Shown here one piece after another: positions 41,063-51,194 of a stretch of DNA of 64,000 nt. The notes under the pieces were generated by a model. That model was not told where the DNA came from, made no database searches, and saw only the letters and a program-made list of their open reading frames with translations. The position numbers and the translations under genes are program-made. Every line of letters begins with the position of its first letter. Position 1 is the first letter of the stretch. Source of the DNA: Ornithinibacillus scapharcae TW25 (GTDB taxonomy: Bacteria > Bacillota > Bacilli > Bacillales > Amphibacillaceae); the NCBI RefSeq assembly GCF_000190475.1, contig NZ_AEWH01000051.1:43574-107573 (forward strand), read 5' to 3'.

Positions 41063-41728
41063 CTAGTTAATTTTTTTCCAAAAATTCATGATAAGCTTAT
41101 CCATATATTCTTTGCTTTTTTGTTTTATGATTAAGTTTGGTGATTGACCAAAAACAATACAGTTACTAGGAATACGTTCATCTTTTATGGTAGTACCTGT
41201 TGAGATAACAACATTATCACCGATAGTTGTATCTCCAAGTACAGTAACATTTGAATATAAGATTACATGTTCACCGATTATAGGATACTTCCCTTTGTTC
41301 CCCCCAACCGTACACCCTTGATAAAAGAAAAATCCCTTACTATATTTAGCTCTACCCAATACGCTTGCTACAGGGTGTTCAACGCCCCAATACTCTGGTA
41401 ATTCTATCTCATAATACCAATCGACAGAGTGTAAAATTTTATTTAAATAATAAATTTTAGTTGCCAGTTGAGAATTATCTCCTGAACGATGAATCGTGTT
41501 AGCTAAGAAATACAAAAAAATAGAGAATTGCCCTGAATGATAGGGTGTGAAGAAAGGACTACCATTTTCATCTTGATAATACTTATTATTCGTAACACGA
41601 AAGCATTTTTCTACTCTTTCTAATGTTTGATCAAAATATGGTTGTATATTTTCATATTTCCCAAATATATTAGAGAGTTGACGATTGATATAATGGACCA
41701 GCTCTTCTTGACATAATTCCATCTTCAT
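41063..41728 (-). CDS. Serine-acetyltransferase-like hexapeptide-repeat acyltransferase
   Basis: The 221-residue protein has a helical N-terminal domain and a short left-handed beta-helix (GNKGKYPIIGEHVILYSNVTVLGDTTIGDNVVIS), as in serine acetyltransferases and sugar O-acetyltransferases. Its place among sugar genes makes an O-acetylation role likely, but the N terminus is CysE-like. The ATG at 41728 follows GGGGGTG. Confidence 0.75.
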   Translation of the reverse strand: MKMELCQEELVHYINRQLSNIFGKYENIQPYFDQTLERVEKCFRVTNNKYYQDENGSPFFTPYHSGQFSIFLYFLANTIHRSGDNSQLATKIYYLNKILHSVDWYYEIELPEYWGVEHPVASVLGRAKYSKGFFFYQGCTVGGNKGKYPIIGEHVILYSNVTVLGDTTIGDNVVISTGTTIKDERIPSNCIVFGQSPNLIIKQKSKEYMDKLIMNFWKKIN

Positions 41729-41994
41729 TTCAACACCCCCATATTTTGTAACTATAATCTCCAATATTTATTACCTTGTATAGAACTATATATATTCAAA
41801 AAGGAATGCGAAATTAACGACTGCTGCCCTCATTCCGTAATTAACATGATAAATAGTCTCCAAACATGAATAATTCCAACTAGCTTGACCTTAATCCTTC
41901 ACACACGAAATTTCTTGCATTGTGAATCTTTCCCTTGCATATATATGGAGTAAGATATATCGATGAGTGAAAATACAAGGCAACCTATGCTTGC

Positions 41995-42024
41995 ATAAGC
42001 ACTCTCCTCAGGAGTAGATGCTTA
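41995..42024. terminator. Hairpin in the 41765-42179 gap
   Basis: ATAAGC/GCTTAT plus CTCCT/AGGAG form an imperfect stem with no strong T-run. The gap should also hold the promoter of the neuD operon, but I could not identify its boxes. Confidence 0.4.
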
Positions 42025-42179
42025 TTTACGTAGTTGCCGTTTTTGGATTTCCGGTAGAATTCAAATGAGGTATCCCCTGGACAATTTGACAAAGTCTTGG
42101 AATCGATTAGAAAGAATCATGTTAGAAAATGACAAATTATAGATCGCTGGAATAGCCCTAGAAGAAGGTTGGAATAAAG

Positions 42180-42824
42180 ATGACTAAGAAAATACTTTTG
42201 ATTGGGAGTGGAGGGCATTGTAAGTCCGTATTAGACGCGCTTATCACTACCAAGGAATATTCAGAGATTGCATTAATTGATAAGAAAGAAAATATCGGAA
42301 AAAAAGTTCTGTCTGTTCCAATCGTCGGTACGGATGAAGAGCTACCCAAGTTCTATCAAAGTGGTTTTCATTATGCATTTATAACGATTGGTGGTATGGG
42401 TTATCAGAAGCTACGTGTTAAACTATTTCATGCGCTGATAGATATTGGATTTGAGGTTCCAAATATTTTTGACAAAACTGCCATAATAAGTAATCAAGCT
42501 AAGTTAGAGAGGGGCGTTTTTGTAGGGAAAAACGCGGTAGTAAATGCTGGTTCTGTTATAAATAAAGGAGCTATTATTAATACTTCTAGCATAATAGAAC
42601 ATGACTGTATTATTGGAGACTTTTCCCATATCGCTCCAGGGTCGATCCTTTGTGGTGAAGTACAGGTTGGAAATAATACGCATATTGGGGCAGGAAGTGC
42701 TATTAAGCAACAAACAAAAATTGGCTCCAACACAATAATAGGGATGGGGAGCACTGTACTTACTGATATTAGTGATAATATCATAGCATTTGGTACTCCA
42801 TGTAAGGAGGTTAATTCAAGATGA
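42180..42824 (+). CDS. neuD: NeuD/LegH-type sugar acetyltransferase
   Basis: The 214-residue protein has an N-terminal nucleotide-fold domain (ILLIGSGGHCKSVLDAL) and a C-terminal left-handed beta-helix with hexapeptide repeats, the architecture of NeuD/PglD. In legionaminic pathways it acetylates the 4-amino group. First of six tightly overlapping plus-strand genes. Confidence 0.9.
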   Translation: MTKKILLIGSGGHCKSVLDALITTKEYSEIALIDKKENIGKKVLSVPIVGTDEELPKFYQSGFHYAFITIGGMGYQKLRVKLFHALIDIGFEVPNIFDKTAIISNQAKLERGVFVGKNAVVNAGSVINKGAIINTSSIIEHDCIIGDFSHIAPGSILCGEVQVGNNTHIGAGSAIKQQTKIGSNTIIGMGSTVLTDISDNIIAFGTPCKEVNSR

Positions 42825-43816
42825 GTGTTTACATCATTGCTGAAGCCGGTGTTAACCATAATGGTAGTCTAGAAATAGCTAAAAAAATGGTAGACAGTGC
42901 AAAAGATTGCGGTGCAGATTGTATTAAGTTTCAAACTTTTATCTCGAAGAATCTAGTTTCTAAAAATGCAAGAAAAGCAGAATACCAGCAGCAACAAACA
43001 GAGGATATTGAAACACAATTAGATATGCTAAAAAAATTGGAACTATCCTTTGATGAATTTATTGAGCTTAGTAACTACTGTAAGTCTAAAGGTATTGAAT
43101 TTCTCTCAACAGGTTTTGATCTGGATAGTATTGACTTTTTGAACCGCATTGAAATGAATAAATGGAAAATTCCTTCTGGCGATATAACAAACCTTCCATA
43201 CTTAATCAAAATTGCTAAATTAAATAAACCGGTCATCCTTTCTACAGGGATGAGTACATTAGAAGAAGTACGTGATGCAGTAAATGTTATAAAAAAACAT
43301 GGTACCTATCAACTAACATTACTACACTGTACAACTGAATACCCTACACCTTTTGAAGATGTAAATTTAATGGCAATGTGCACGATGAAAGAAGAGTTTA
43401 AATTACCAGTGGGGTACTCAGATCATACGAGGGGTATTGAGGTTCCTATTGCAGCTGTAGCCTTAGGGGCAACTATAATTGAGAAACATTTTACATTAGA
43501 TAGGGAGTTGGAGGGGCCTGATCACATGGCTAGCTTAGAACCTCATGAGTTAAAAGCAATGGTTACTTCCATAAGAAATTTAGAGAAAGCCATCGGTAAC
43601 GGTGACAAAATACCTGTTAGCTCGGAAAAGAAAAATATGCAGGCTGCAAGAAAAAGTATCGTAGCACACAATAGAATAAATAAAGGGGAAACCTTCACAG
43701 AAGAGAATTTAACGGTCAAGAGACCAGGTAATGGTATAAGTCCAATGAAATGGTTTGAAGTGATTGGTAAAAAGGCTATTAGAGACTTTGAAGAAGATGA
43801 GTTGATAGAAATATGA
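42821..43816 (+). CDS. neuB: N-acetylneuraminate/legionaminate synthase
   Basis: The 331-residue protein has the NeuB barrel (YIIAEAGVNHNGSLEIAKKM, DCIKFQTF, STGMSTLEEV, PVGYSDHTRGIEV, EKHFTLDRELEGPDH) and a SAF domain. It condenses PEP with a ManNAc- or 6-deoxy-type sugar. Start overlaps neuD by four bases. It is only distantly like PseI at 33617, so two different acids may be made. Confidence 0.93.
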   Translation: MSVYIIAEAGVNHNGSLEIAKKMVDSAKDCGADCIKFQTFISKNLVSKNARKAEYQQQQTEDIETQLDMLKKLELSFDEFIELSNYCKSKGIEFLSTGFDLDSIDFLNRIEMNKWKIPSGDITNLPYLIKIAKLNKPVILSTGMSTLEEVRDAVNVIKKHGTYQLTLLHCTTEYPTPFEDVNLMAMCTMKEEFKLPVGYSDHTRGIEVPIAAVALGATIIEKHFTLDRELEGPDHMASLEPHELKAMVTSIRNLEKAIGNGDKIPVSSEKKNMQAARKSIVAHNRINKGETFTEENLTVKRPGNGISPMKWFEVIGKKAIRDFEEDELIEI

Positions 43817-44985
43817 AGAAAATTAGTATACTAACAGCTACTAGAGCAGAATATGGTTTACTAAAACCGATCATGAAGAGATTAACGAATGTACCCGAAT
43901 TTGATGTCCGTATAGTCGTTACTGGAGCACACTTATCACCAGAATTTGGTCTAACCTATCACGAAATAGAGCATGACGGATTTTCTATCGATAATAGAAT
44001 TGAAATGCTTCTAAGTGCTGATACATCGGCAGCCATCTCAAAATCAATGGGAGTTGCATTGATTAGTTTTGCTGATTACTTTGAAAGGTTAAAACCAGAT
44101 ATTCTCATAGTTTTGGGGGATCGTTATGAAACCTTAGCTGTTTGTATTGCAGCGATGAATCAGAAAATTCCTATTGCTCATTTATATGGAGGAGAAACTA
44201 CAGAGGGTGCAGTGGATGAATCCATTCGTCATGCGATAACTAAAATGAGCTACATACATTTCACAAGTACAGAATCCTATAGAAGACGTGTTATCCAACT
44301 TGGAGAACAACCAGATAGGGTATTCTGTGTGGGAGCAACGGGAATAGAAAATATTCTCAATGAAGATATAATGAGTAAACGTGATTTAGAATCCTCCATT
44401 AATTTCAAATTAGATAAACCTCATGCAATAGTTACTTTCCATCCCGTAACATTAGAAAATAATCATTCCGCCGAACAATTCCAAGCCATTCTAGATGTAT
44501 GTAAAAGATATCAGGATATGTACTTCATATTTACAAAAGCAAACGCAGATGCGAATGGACGAATCATAAACAAAATGATTGATTCTTATATTGAAGAAAA
44601 TAATCATGCTATTGCGTTTACTTCTTTAGGAATAAAACGATATTTAAGTGCATTGAAGTATAGTGTTATGGTTATTGGAAACTCATCAAGTGGTCTAATT
44701 GAAGCACCTAGTTTTGGTATCCCAACAATTAATATTGGGGACCGACAAAAGGGGAGACTTAAAGCAAGTAGCATAATAGACTGTAAACCAACTATTGATG
44801 ATATCCAAAGGGCCTTTGATCTAGCTCTATCTAAGAAGTTTAGGAGTCTATCAAAAACGACTGTTAATCCATATGGGGATGGAAACACTTCAGATAAAGT
44901 AACGTCAACATTGAAGAAATTTCTTCTGGATGAAAAAATTTCACTGAAGAAGAAATTCTATGATTGTGAGGTCAAGTTAACATGA
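43813..44985 (+). CDS. neuC: UDP-sugar 2-epimerase (hydrolysing), NeuC/LegG type
   Basis: The 390-residue protein has TATRAEYGLLKPIM, VLGDRYETLA, AHLYGGETTEGAVDESIRHA and NSSSGLIEAPSFG, the NeuC/LegG pattern. It removes UDP while inverting C2, supplying the NeuB substrate. The start overlaps the neuB stop. Confidence 0.95.
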   Translation: MKKISILTATRAEYGLLKPIMKRLTNVPEFDVRIVVTGAHLSPEFGLTYHEIEHDGFSIDNRIEMLLSADTSAAISKSMGVALISFADYFERLKPDILIVLGDRYETLAVCIAAMNQKIPIAHLYGGETTEGAVDESIRHAITKMSYIHFTSTESYRRRVIQLGEQPDRVFCVGATGIENILNEDIMSKRDLESSINFKLDKPHAIVTFHPVTLENNHSAEQFQAILDVCKRYQDMYFIFTKANADANGRIINKMIDSYIEENNHAIAFTSLGIKRYLSALKYSVMVIGNSSSGLIEAPSFGIPTINIGDRQKGRLKASSIIDCKPTIDDIQRAFDLALSKKFRSLSKTTVNPYGDGNTSDKVTSTLKKFLLDEKISLKKKFYDCEVKLT

Positions 44986-45956
44986 AAGTAATTGTAATTG
45001 GATTAGGTTCCATGGGTACAAGAAGGATACGATTAATACAAAAGTATGATTCCTCTATTCAGATAGTTGGAATTGATACCAATATAGAGCGTAGGGTATC
45101 TTGTTCCAAGGAATACAATATAAAGACTTTCAGTAACCTTTCTGATATAAGTACCGCTGAGGCGAGTTGCGCTTTTATCTGCACTTCACCATTATCACAT
45201 CATAAAATTATTTCACAATGTCTATTAGCAGGCATGCATGTCTTCACAGAATTAAATCTGGTATCGGATGGTTATGAAGAGAATATTGCTCTAGCCAAAC
45301 AAAAAAACTTAGTTTTATTTTTGTCATCTACATTCCTGTATAGAGATGAAATTAAACAAATAAAGTCTTCTGTTGCAGATACAAATTGTTCCTTAAATTA
45401 TATATACCATGTTGGTCAATATTTGCCTGATTGGCATCCTTGGGAAAACTATCAAGACTTTTTTATTAGTGACAAACGCACAAATGGTTGTCGTGAAATT
45501 TTTGCAATTGAACTGCCATGGATAATAGATATATTTGGAGATATAGTCAGCATGAACGTCGTAAAGAATAAAATTAGTGAGTTAGACATCGATTACCAAG
45601 ATAACTATTTAGCTATATTCCAGCACAGTAAAGGACATAAAGGTACACTAGTAGTTGATGTTGTATCTAGAAAAGCAGTCCGAAACCTAGAAGTGTATGG
45701 AGAACAATTATATCTTACATGGGACGGATCACCATCAGGGCTAAAAATTTATGACTATGATCAAAAGGTAGATAAAGCTATCGATTTATATAAAGAAATA
45801 GACCAATTGGATAATTATAGTCATTTTGTTGTCGAAAATGCATATTTAAATGAAATAGTTTCGTTTTTTGGATCAGTCAAGGATGGAAAACCTTTAACGT
45901 ATAGTTTCATGAAAGATTTAGAAATATTAAAAGTAATAGATGAGATTGAGAGCTAA
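44982..45956 (+). CDS. Gfo/Idh-like oxidoreductase lacking the catalytic EKP motif
   Basis: The 324-residue protein keeps the Rossmann motif GLGSMGTRR, but where Gfo/Idh enzymes have E-K-P it reads ELN (residues 90-92). The usual [D/H]xxxH segment is replaced by REIFAIELPW. It overlaps neuC by four bases and is followed by an intact paralogue. A regulatory, binding or altered catalytic role is possible. Confidence 0.8.
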   Translation: MKVIVIGLGSMGTRRIRLIQKYDSSIQIVGIDTNIERRVSCSKEYNIKTFSNLSDISTAEASCAFICTSPLSHHKIISQCLLAGMHVFTELNLVSDGYEENIALAKQKNLVLFLSSTFLYRDEIKQIKSSVADTNCSLNYIYHVGQYLPDWHPWENYQDFFISDKRTNGCREIFAIELPWIIDIFGDIVSMNVVKNKISELDIDYQDNYLAIFQHSKGHKGTLVVDVVSRKAVRNLEVYGEQLYLTWDGSPSGLKIYDYDQKVDKAIDLYKEIDQLDNYSHFVVENAYLNEIVSFFGSVKDGKPLTYSFMKDLEILKVIDEIES

Positions 45957-45957
45957 A

Positions 45958-46908
45958 ATGAAAAAAACATACAAAATAGGTTTTGTCGGACTTGGCTCAA
46001 TAGGAACTAGACACTTAAAGAACACTGTTAGCATATTACAAGAAAGAGAGTATTCTTATAAAATAGACCTAATGAGAAGCAGTAAAGGTAAGAAAATTGC
46101 TCCAGAATTAAAAAAGCATATTCATAGCGTATTTTTCTCATATGAGGATATGCCATTCGACTATGATATTATTTTCGTTACAAATCCAACACACTTACAT
46201 CTAGAAGCCATTCAAAAATTAGCCTCTAAAACAAACCATATGTTTATTGAGAAACCTCTGTTTCATCAAACAAATATATCAATTCATGAGTTACCATTAA
46301 AAAAAGATATGGTTTACTATGTTGCTTGTCCACTACGATATTCTAATGTAATCCAATATTTAAAACAAAATTGTGATTTTCAAAAAGTCTATTGTGCAAG
46401 GGTAATCTGTTCTAGTTACCTTCCAGATTGGCGTCCTAATGTTGATTACAGAACAACATATAGCGCACATAAGGATCAAGGTGGAGGAGTCTCCATTGAT
46501 TTAATTCATGAGTGGGATTATTTACATTATTTATTAGGGCGGCCAGAACAAGTATTTAATATTAGAGGTAAGTATTCTAATTTAGAAATTGACAGTGATG
46601 ATTTATCCCTTTACCTAGCAAAATATAAAAATTTAGCAGTAGAAGTACATCTTGATTATTTCGGACGTAAACAGATAAGAGAGATTCAACTTTTCACAGC
46701 CGAGGATACAATAGTTGGGGACTTTATTAAAAGTGAAATTAGGTATTTAAAGAGTGGTAAGATAGTTTCTTTTAAAGATTCGAGGGATGACTTCCAGCAC
46801 AAGGAAATAGCATTTTTCTTTGATATTTTAGAAGATAAGGAGAAAAATCACAACGATATATCGGTTGCCATGGACACCCTTAAAATAGCAAAGGAAGGAA
46901 CCTTATAA
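45958..46908 (+). CDS. Gfo/Idh-family sugar oxidoreductase
   Basis: The 316-residue protein has GLGSIGTRHL, the catalytic EKP (98-100) and a DLIHEWDYLHYLLG segment with the usual His. Such enzymes oxidise or reduce sugars with NAD(P); in nonulosonate clusters the partner sugar varies. ATG at 45958 follows GAGAG; the preceding gene ends two bases earlier. Confidence 0.87.
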   Translation: MKKTYKIGFVGLGSIGTRHLKNTVSILQEREYSYKIDLMRSSKGKKIAPELKKHIHSVFFSYEDMPFDYDIIFVTNPTHLHLEAIQKLASKTNHMFIEKPLFHQTNISIHELPLKKDMVYYVACPLRYSNVIQYLKQNCDFQKVYCARVICSSYLPDWRPNVDYRTTYSAHKDQGGGVSIDLIHEWDYLHYLLGRPEQVFNIRGKYSNLEIDSDDLSLYLAKYKNLAVEVHLDYFGRKQIREIQLFTAEDTIVGDFIKSEIRYLKSGKIVSFKDSRDDFQHKEIAFFFDILEDKEKNHNDISVAMDTLKIAKEGTL

Positions 46909-47669
46909 TGAATGTACTGTTTACCATTTGCGGTCGAGCGGGATCTAAGGGAATTAAAAATAAAAACCTGAAAAAATTTCTCGATTATCCATTACCATAT
47001 TATACGCTTTCCGCGATCGACTTATTTACTAATAATAACGTACAAATAAATAGTGACATTGTGTTAAACACCGATAGTAAAGATCTAATAAAACTAATTC
47101 AGGACCCTTTAAAACTTAACCTCAATGTGATTGAAAGAGAATCCAGCTTAGGCTTGGACAACACACCAAAAAAATCCGTAATTTTAAACTGTTTAAAGGT
47201 AATGGAAGAACAGAAATCAATTGACTATGATATAGTTGTTGATATGGACATAACTGCTCCTTTAAGGACGGCACATGATGTGGACCAGCTTATTAAACAA
47301 AAAACAAATTCAGATGCAGATGTAGTTTTTTCTGTTACTTCTTCAAGAAGAAATCCATACTTTAATATGGTGTATCAAACAGAAAACGGGTATAAACGTG
47401 TTATAGAATCCTCATTTAATGCTAGACAGGAGGCTCCAGAAATTTTTGATATGAATGCCTCCTTGTATGCTTATTCTCCTGCATTTCTTAAAAGTGAAAA
47501 GGGTTTATTTGACGGAAAATGTGATGTCATCAAAATGAAGGATACCGCTGTTTTAGACCTGGATCATCCTGACGATTTCGAATTCATGGAAGTTATAGCA
47601 GATCATTTATTTAATAAGTATCCTGCATTCGGGGAAATAAGAAATAATATTAAAAACTTGTTTCGCTAA
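46908..47669 (+). CDS. neuA: Acylneuraminate/legionaminate cytidylyltransferase
   Basis: The 253-residue protein begins FTICGRAGSKGIKNKNLKKF, the CMP-sialate synthetase nucleotide-binding motif, and has DMDITAPLRTA and FNMNASLYAY-type elements. It makes the CMP-activated acid. Last gene of the plus-strand operon; start overlaps the previous stop (TAATG). Confidence 0.93.
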   Translation: MNVLFTICGRAGSKGIKNKNLKKFLDYPLPYYTLSAIDLFTNNNVQINSDIVLNTDSKDLIKLIQDPLKLNLNVIERESSLGLDNTPKKSVILNCLKVMEEQKSIDYDIVVDMDITAPLRTAHDVDQLIKQKTNSDADVVFSVTSSRRNPYFNMVYQTENGYKRVIESSFNARQEAPEIFDMNASLYAYSPAFLKSEKGLFDGKCDVIKMKDTAVLDLDHPDDFEFMEVIADHLFNKYPAFGEIRNNIKNLFR

Positions 47670-47676
47670 ACATTAA

Positions 47677-47719
47677 AAATGGTGAGTAGGAATAGTCGGG
47701 ACTTCCCATCTCACCATTA
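47677..47719. terminator. Hairpin between convergent neuA and ptmE-like genes
   Basis: AATGGTGAG pairs with CTCACCATT, with a GGGA/TCCC extension in the loop. Likely bidirectional. Region 47720-47820 shows nothing else. Confidence 0.6.
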
Positions 47720-47820
47720 AACTGAGCTAAACTTCAATCGAAGCACCCCCTTCTATGTGAAAGGTATTATCTTCCGTTAAGAGGCGCCAATCAAGTTACG
47801 GATTGAAATATCCATAGATA

Positions 47821-48879
47821 TCATTCATTACTAACTCCTAATCTCTCAATCATATTTTCCATTTCTTTAAACTGTCCCATATCTAACCAAGAATTTTCAC
47901 GAACTGGGTATACCCCTACCTTTTCACCTTTATCAATATAATGTTGTATTAGTTCCGTCATGTGATAAAACGTATTAGCTGGTATATCATGTAAACATTC
48001 CGGTTCCAAAATATACATTCCTGTGTTTACTAAATAATCATACTCTGGTTTCTCCATCATACCTTTAACGATACTGTTTTTATCAATTTCAATAACACCA
48101 TACGGAATGGTATAGTGCTTAAGTGAGCTTATTAAGGTTATCTTGTTATTATTTGCTTTATGGTACTTCAACATCCCTGAATAATTGCCCTCAATTAATA
48201 TATCGCAATTACTTACAAAGAAAGTTTCCTTAATAATACCCTTAAGCAAGTATAAGCTTCCTGCAGTACCTAAAGGGGTTTTTTCTTCTACAAAATTCAC
48301 CTGATATGGCTTTTCCTTCTCGTCAAAATATGCCTTAATCATGTTCTTTTTGTAATTAACTGTCATATAATAATTATTGCAGCCATACTCATTAAACTTA
48401 TTAATAATTCTCTCCACAATGGGTGTATCTCCAATTGGTATTAATGGTTTTGGCAGAATTTTAGTGTAGGGTTCTAATCGTGTGCCTTTTCCACCAGCCA
48501 TTATTACGACAGGGTTCTCTAATTTCTTATAATAATTTAATTTGCGATTAAAATTTTCATTCCAAAAGATTATATCCACTACATTATTGTTTTCATTTAG
48601 AACTGGTATTGCTTCAATCATATTGGTATTCAATATCTCTTTGGCCTTTTTGACATCCTTTTCATAAACAGATATTGGTGATCGATTCATAGCCAATTCA
48701 ACACGCTCATTTAAATCACCATTATTTAATATCCATCTCCTAATATCCCCATCAGTAATAATCCCTTGTAATTTTTCATCCTCCATAACTAATAGGATTC
48801 TTTTAGCAGTTTTATCAAGTTTCGCCAGCGAATCTTTAATTGTCAGCTCCTTGCTAATAAATAATTCACTTAAACTCAT
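47821..48879 (-). CDS. CBS-domain sugar-phosphate nucleotidyltransferase (PtmE-like)
   Basis: The 352-residue protein has two N-terminal CBS motifs and a nucleotidyltransferase domain opening VVIMAGGKGTRLEPYTKILPKPLIPIGDTPIVE. This fusion is that of Campylobacter PtmE, which makes GDP-GlcN for legionaminic acid. It precedes legC and legB homologues downstream in the pathway but comes last in this transcript. Confidence 0.9.
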   Translation of the reverse strand: MSLSELFISKELTIKDSLAKLDKTAKRILLVMEDEKLQGIITDGDIRRWILNNGDLNERVELAMNRSPISVYEKDVKKAKEILNTNMIEAIPVLNENNNVVDIIFWNENFNRKLNYYKKLENPVVIMAGGKGTRLEPYTKILPKPLIPIGDTPIVERIINKFNEYGCNNYYMTVNYKKNMIKAYFDEKEKPYQVNFVEEKTPLGTAGSLYLLKGIIKETFFVSNCDILIEGNYSGMLKYHKANNNKITLISSLKHYTIPYGVIEIDKNSIVKGMMEKPEYDYLVNTGMYILEPECLHDIPANTFYHMTELIQHYIDKGEKVGVYPVRENSWLDMGQFKEMENMIERLGVSNE

Positions 48880-48892
48880 GAAATCTCCCCGA

Positions 48893-50055
48893 TCATTTAG
48901 ATTTTAGATTCTCTATAACATCTACAACCTCTAAAACTTCATTAACGTTCAAGTTGGAACTACATGGGATGTTCAATATTATCTGCGCAAGTTTTGTGGC
49001 ATTTTCTATTGCATAGGTTTGATTCTTCTCATAGGGTCTTTGTTCATGAATCAATCCCCATACCGGCCGGGTTTGAATACCTTTTTCAGCTAATCTCAAT
49101 AATAATTCATCTCTATCCATACCATATTTCCGCTTATCAATGAGTAACGAATAGAACCAATAATTTGGTCTTGTGTCATGATTAAAATCTAAAAGAGATA
49201 GACCATCTATCCTTTCTATTTTTTTCTGGTACATTTCATAGTTATCTTTTTAGTCTGAATAAAATGTTCCAGCTGCTCTAATTGAGCAACTCCCATGGCA
49301 GCTTGAAGATTGGTCATCCTGTAGTTATAACCTATATCTTGATGAACATAATAAAGTGGATCGTCCTTTGCCTGTGTTGAAAGATATTTAGCTCTATCTG
49401 CCAAACTTTTATCCTTGGCAATTAACATACCGCCCCCACCAGTAGTAATGATTTTATTTCCGTTGAAAGAGTAAACTCCAAAATCACCAATTGTTCCAGC
49501 AAAACTTCCTTTATATTTCCCCTTAGTATAATAAGTACCTAGTGCCTCGGTGGCATCTTCTATAACAATTAATTTATATTTATCTGCAATTTCCATTATT
49601 TTTACCATATTAGCCATATTACCGAAGACATGAACGACAATTATTGCCTTTATTATCTTCTTTGTCTTCTTATTAACTAATCCGTCATCTGTTACATAAC
49701 AGTTTTCTTGGCAAAAGGATTCTAATTTTTCAACATCGATAGTCAAAGAGTCATCACAATCCATAAATACAGGTTCGGCTCCAAGGTACTTTACCGGGTT
49801 CACGGCAGCAATAAACGTTAATGTGGGTACGATAACCTCATTGGAGCTAGTCACTCCAGAAAGAATTAAAGATAGATGAAGACCAGCAGTACCACTTTGA
49901 ACTGCTACTGACTGTTCGACTTTTAGGTAATCTCCAATATGGCCTTCGAACTTTTTTATAAAATCTCCACCGGTGGATACCCACCCTTCTTTCAATGCTT
50001 GCGTAACATACTTTAATTCATTACCTTTTAAATTAGGCACAGATAGAGGTATCAT
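48893..50055 (-). pseudogene. legC: LegC-type PLP aminotransferase, frameshifted
   Basis: The first frame (49216-50055) holds the DegT/DnrJ fold with QSGTAGLHLSL, EDATEALG and the PLP-Lys in YSFNGNKIITTGGGG. The second (48893-49234) holds the C-terminal domain (RPNYWFYSLLIDKRKYGMDRDELLLRLAEKGIQTRPVW). They join at the A5 run near 49243, where QTKK should pass to DNYEMYQKK. LegC makes the 4-amino sugar. One indel inactivates it unless this is a sequence error. Confidence 0.88.
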
Positions 50056-50073
50056 CTTTTATTTCTCCCTAAA

Positions 50074-51054
50074 TTAAATATTATAAATACCCGTTTTGTA
50101 TTGTTCTGAATTATTCTTAAACCACTCAATCGTCTCTTGTAGTCCCATCTCCAACGTATACTTTGGTTTCCAACCTGTTAGCTTTCGGATTTTTTCATTA
50201 GAACCTAAAAGCCTGTTTACTTCACTCTTTTCCGGTCGCATTCTTTCCTCTTCACAAATAATCTTAGCACTCGGATTAATTTGTCTTATTAATTCATTGG
50301 CAAGATCGCCAATTGAAATTTCTTGTTGTGTAGCAATATTTATTTCCTCGCCTATGGTATTATTTTCTTTAGCAATTTCAATAAAGCCGCGTACTGTGTC
50401 TTTCACATAATTAAAATCTCTAGTAGGTGTTAATGATCCTAATTTTATTTCCTTCTTACCTGCTAATAGTTGCGTTATAATAGTTGGGATGACGGCTCTT
50501 GCAGATTGTCTTGGACCATAGGTATTAAAAGGTCTTACGATAGAAAGTGGGATATCAAAACTTTTGTAAAAGGATTCCGCAATTCGATCTGCACCAATTT
50601 TAGTTGCAGAGTATGGGGACTGTCCCTGATATGGATGCATCTCGTCAATTGGTACATATTTTGCAGTACCATATACCTCAGATGTGGAGGTTATCAATAC
50701 TCGGTTTGTATTTAGATGACGTGAAGCTTGTAAAACGTTTAACGTCCCTTTAATATTTGTGTCAACATAAGAGTCTGGAGAATGGTAGCTAAAAGGTATT
50801 GCGATGAGTGCAGCCAGATGATATACTTCATCCACGTCGTTCATTGCTTTTTGTACACCATTAGGATCCCGAATGTCGCCTGCAAATACTTCAATTTCAC
50901 GAAGGATTTCTGCCGGTAAGCTATCTAACCATCCCCAAGTGTTAAAAGAATTATAGTACACAAATGCCTTTACATTTTTTCCCTCTCTAACTAACTCTTC
51001 TGTAAGATGTGAACCTATGAATCCATCAGCACCTGTTATTAATACCCTTGTCAT
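50074..51054 (-). CDS. legB: LegB-type UDP-GlcNAc 4,6-dehydratase
   Basis: The 326-residue SDR has ITGADGFIGSHL, STSEVYGTA, YSATKIGADRIAESF (YxxxK) and RPFNTYGPRQS, as in LegB. It supplies the 4-keto-6-deoxy sugar to LegC. First gene of the set legB-legC-ptmE. AGGGGTG lies before the start. Confidence 0.92.
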   Translation of the reverse strand: MTRVLITGADGFIGSHLTEELVREGKNVKAFVYYNSFNTWGWLDSLPAEILREIEVFAGDIRDPNGVQKAMNDVDEVYHLAALIAIPFSYHSPDSYVDTNIKGTLNVLQASRHLNTNRVLITSTSEVYGTAKYVPIDEMHPYQGQSPYSATKIGADRIAESFYKSFDIPLSIVRPFNTYGPRQSARAVIPTIITQLLAGKKEIKLGSLTPTRDFNYVKDTVRGFIEIAKENNTIGEEINIATQQEISIGDLANELIRQINPSAKIICEEERMRPEKSEVNRLLGSNEKIRKLTGWKPKYTLEMGLQETIEWFKNNSEQYKTGIYNI

Positions 51055-51194
51055 GAATTTTGCACCCCTTAAAGTAAAATATGCTATAAGTTATCCTATG
51101 CAATAAGACTTTTTTTGCATAGGTTTCTATTGCGATTGAAGATTACTGTATGAGTAAACTTCACTTTCTTTTGCGGTTTAAGAGGCTTACCTTA

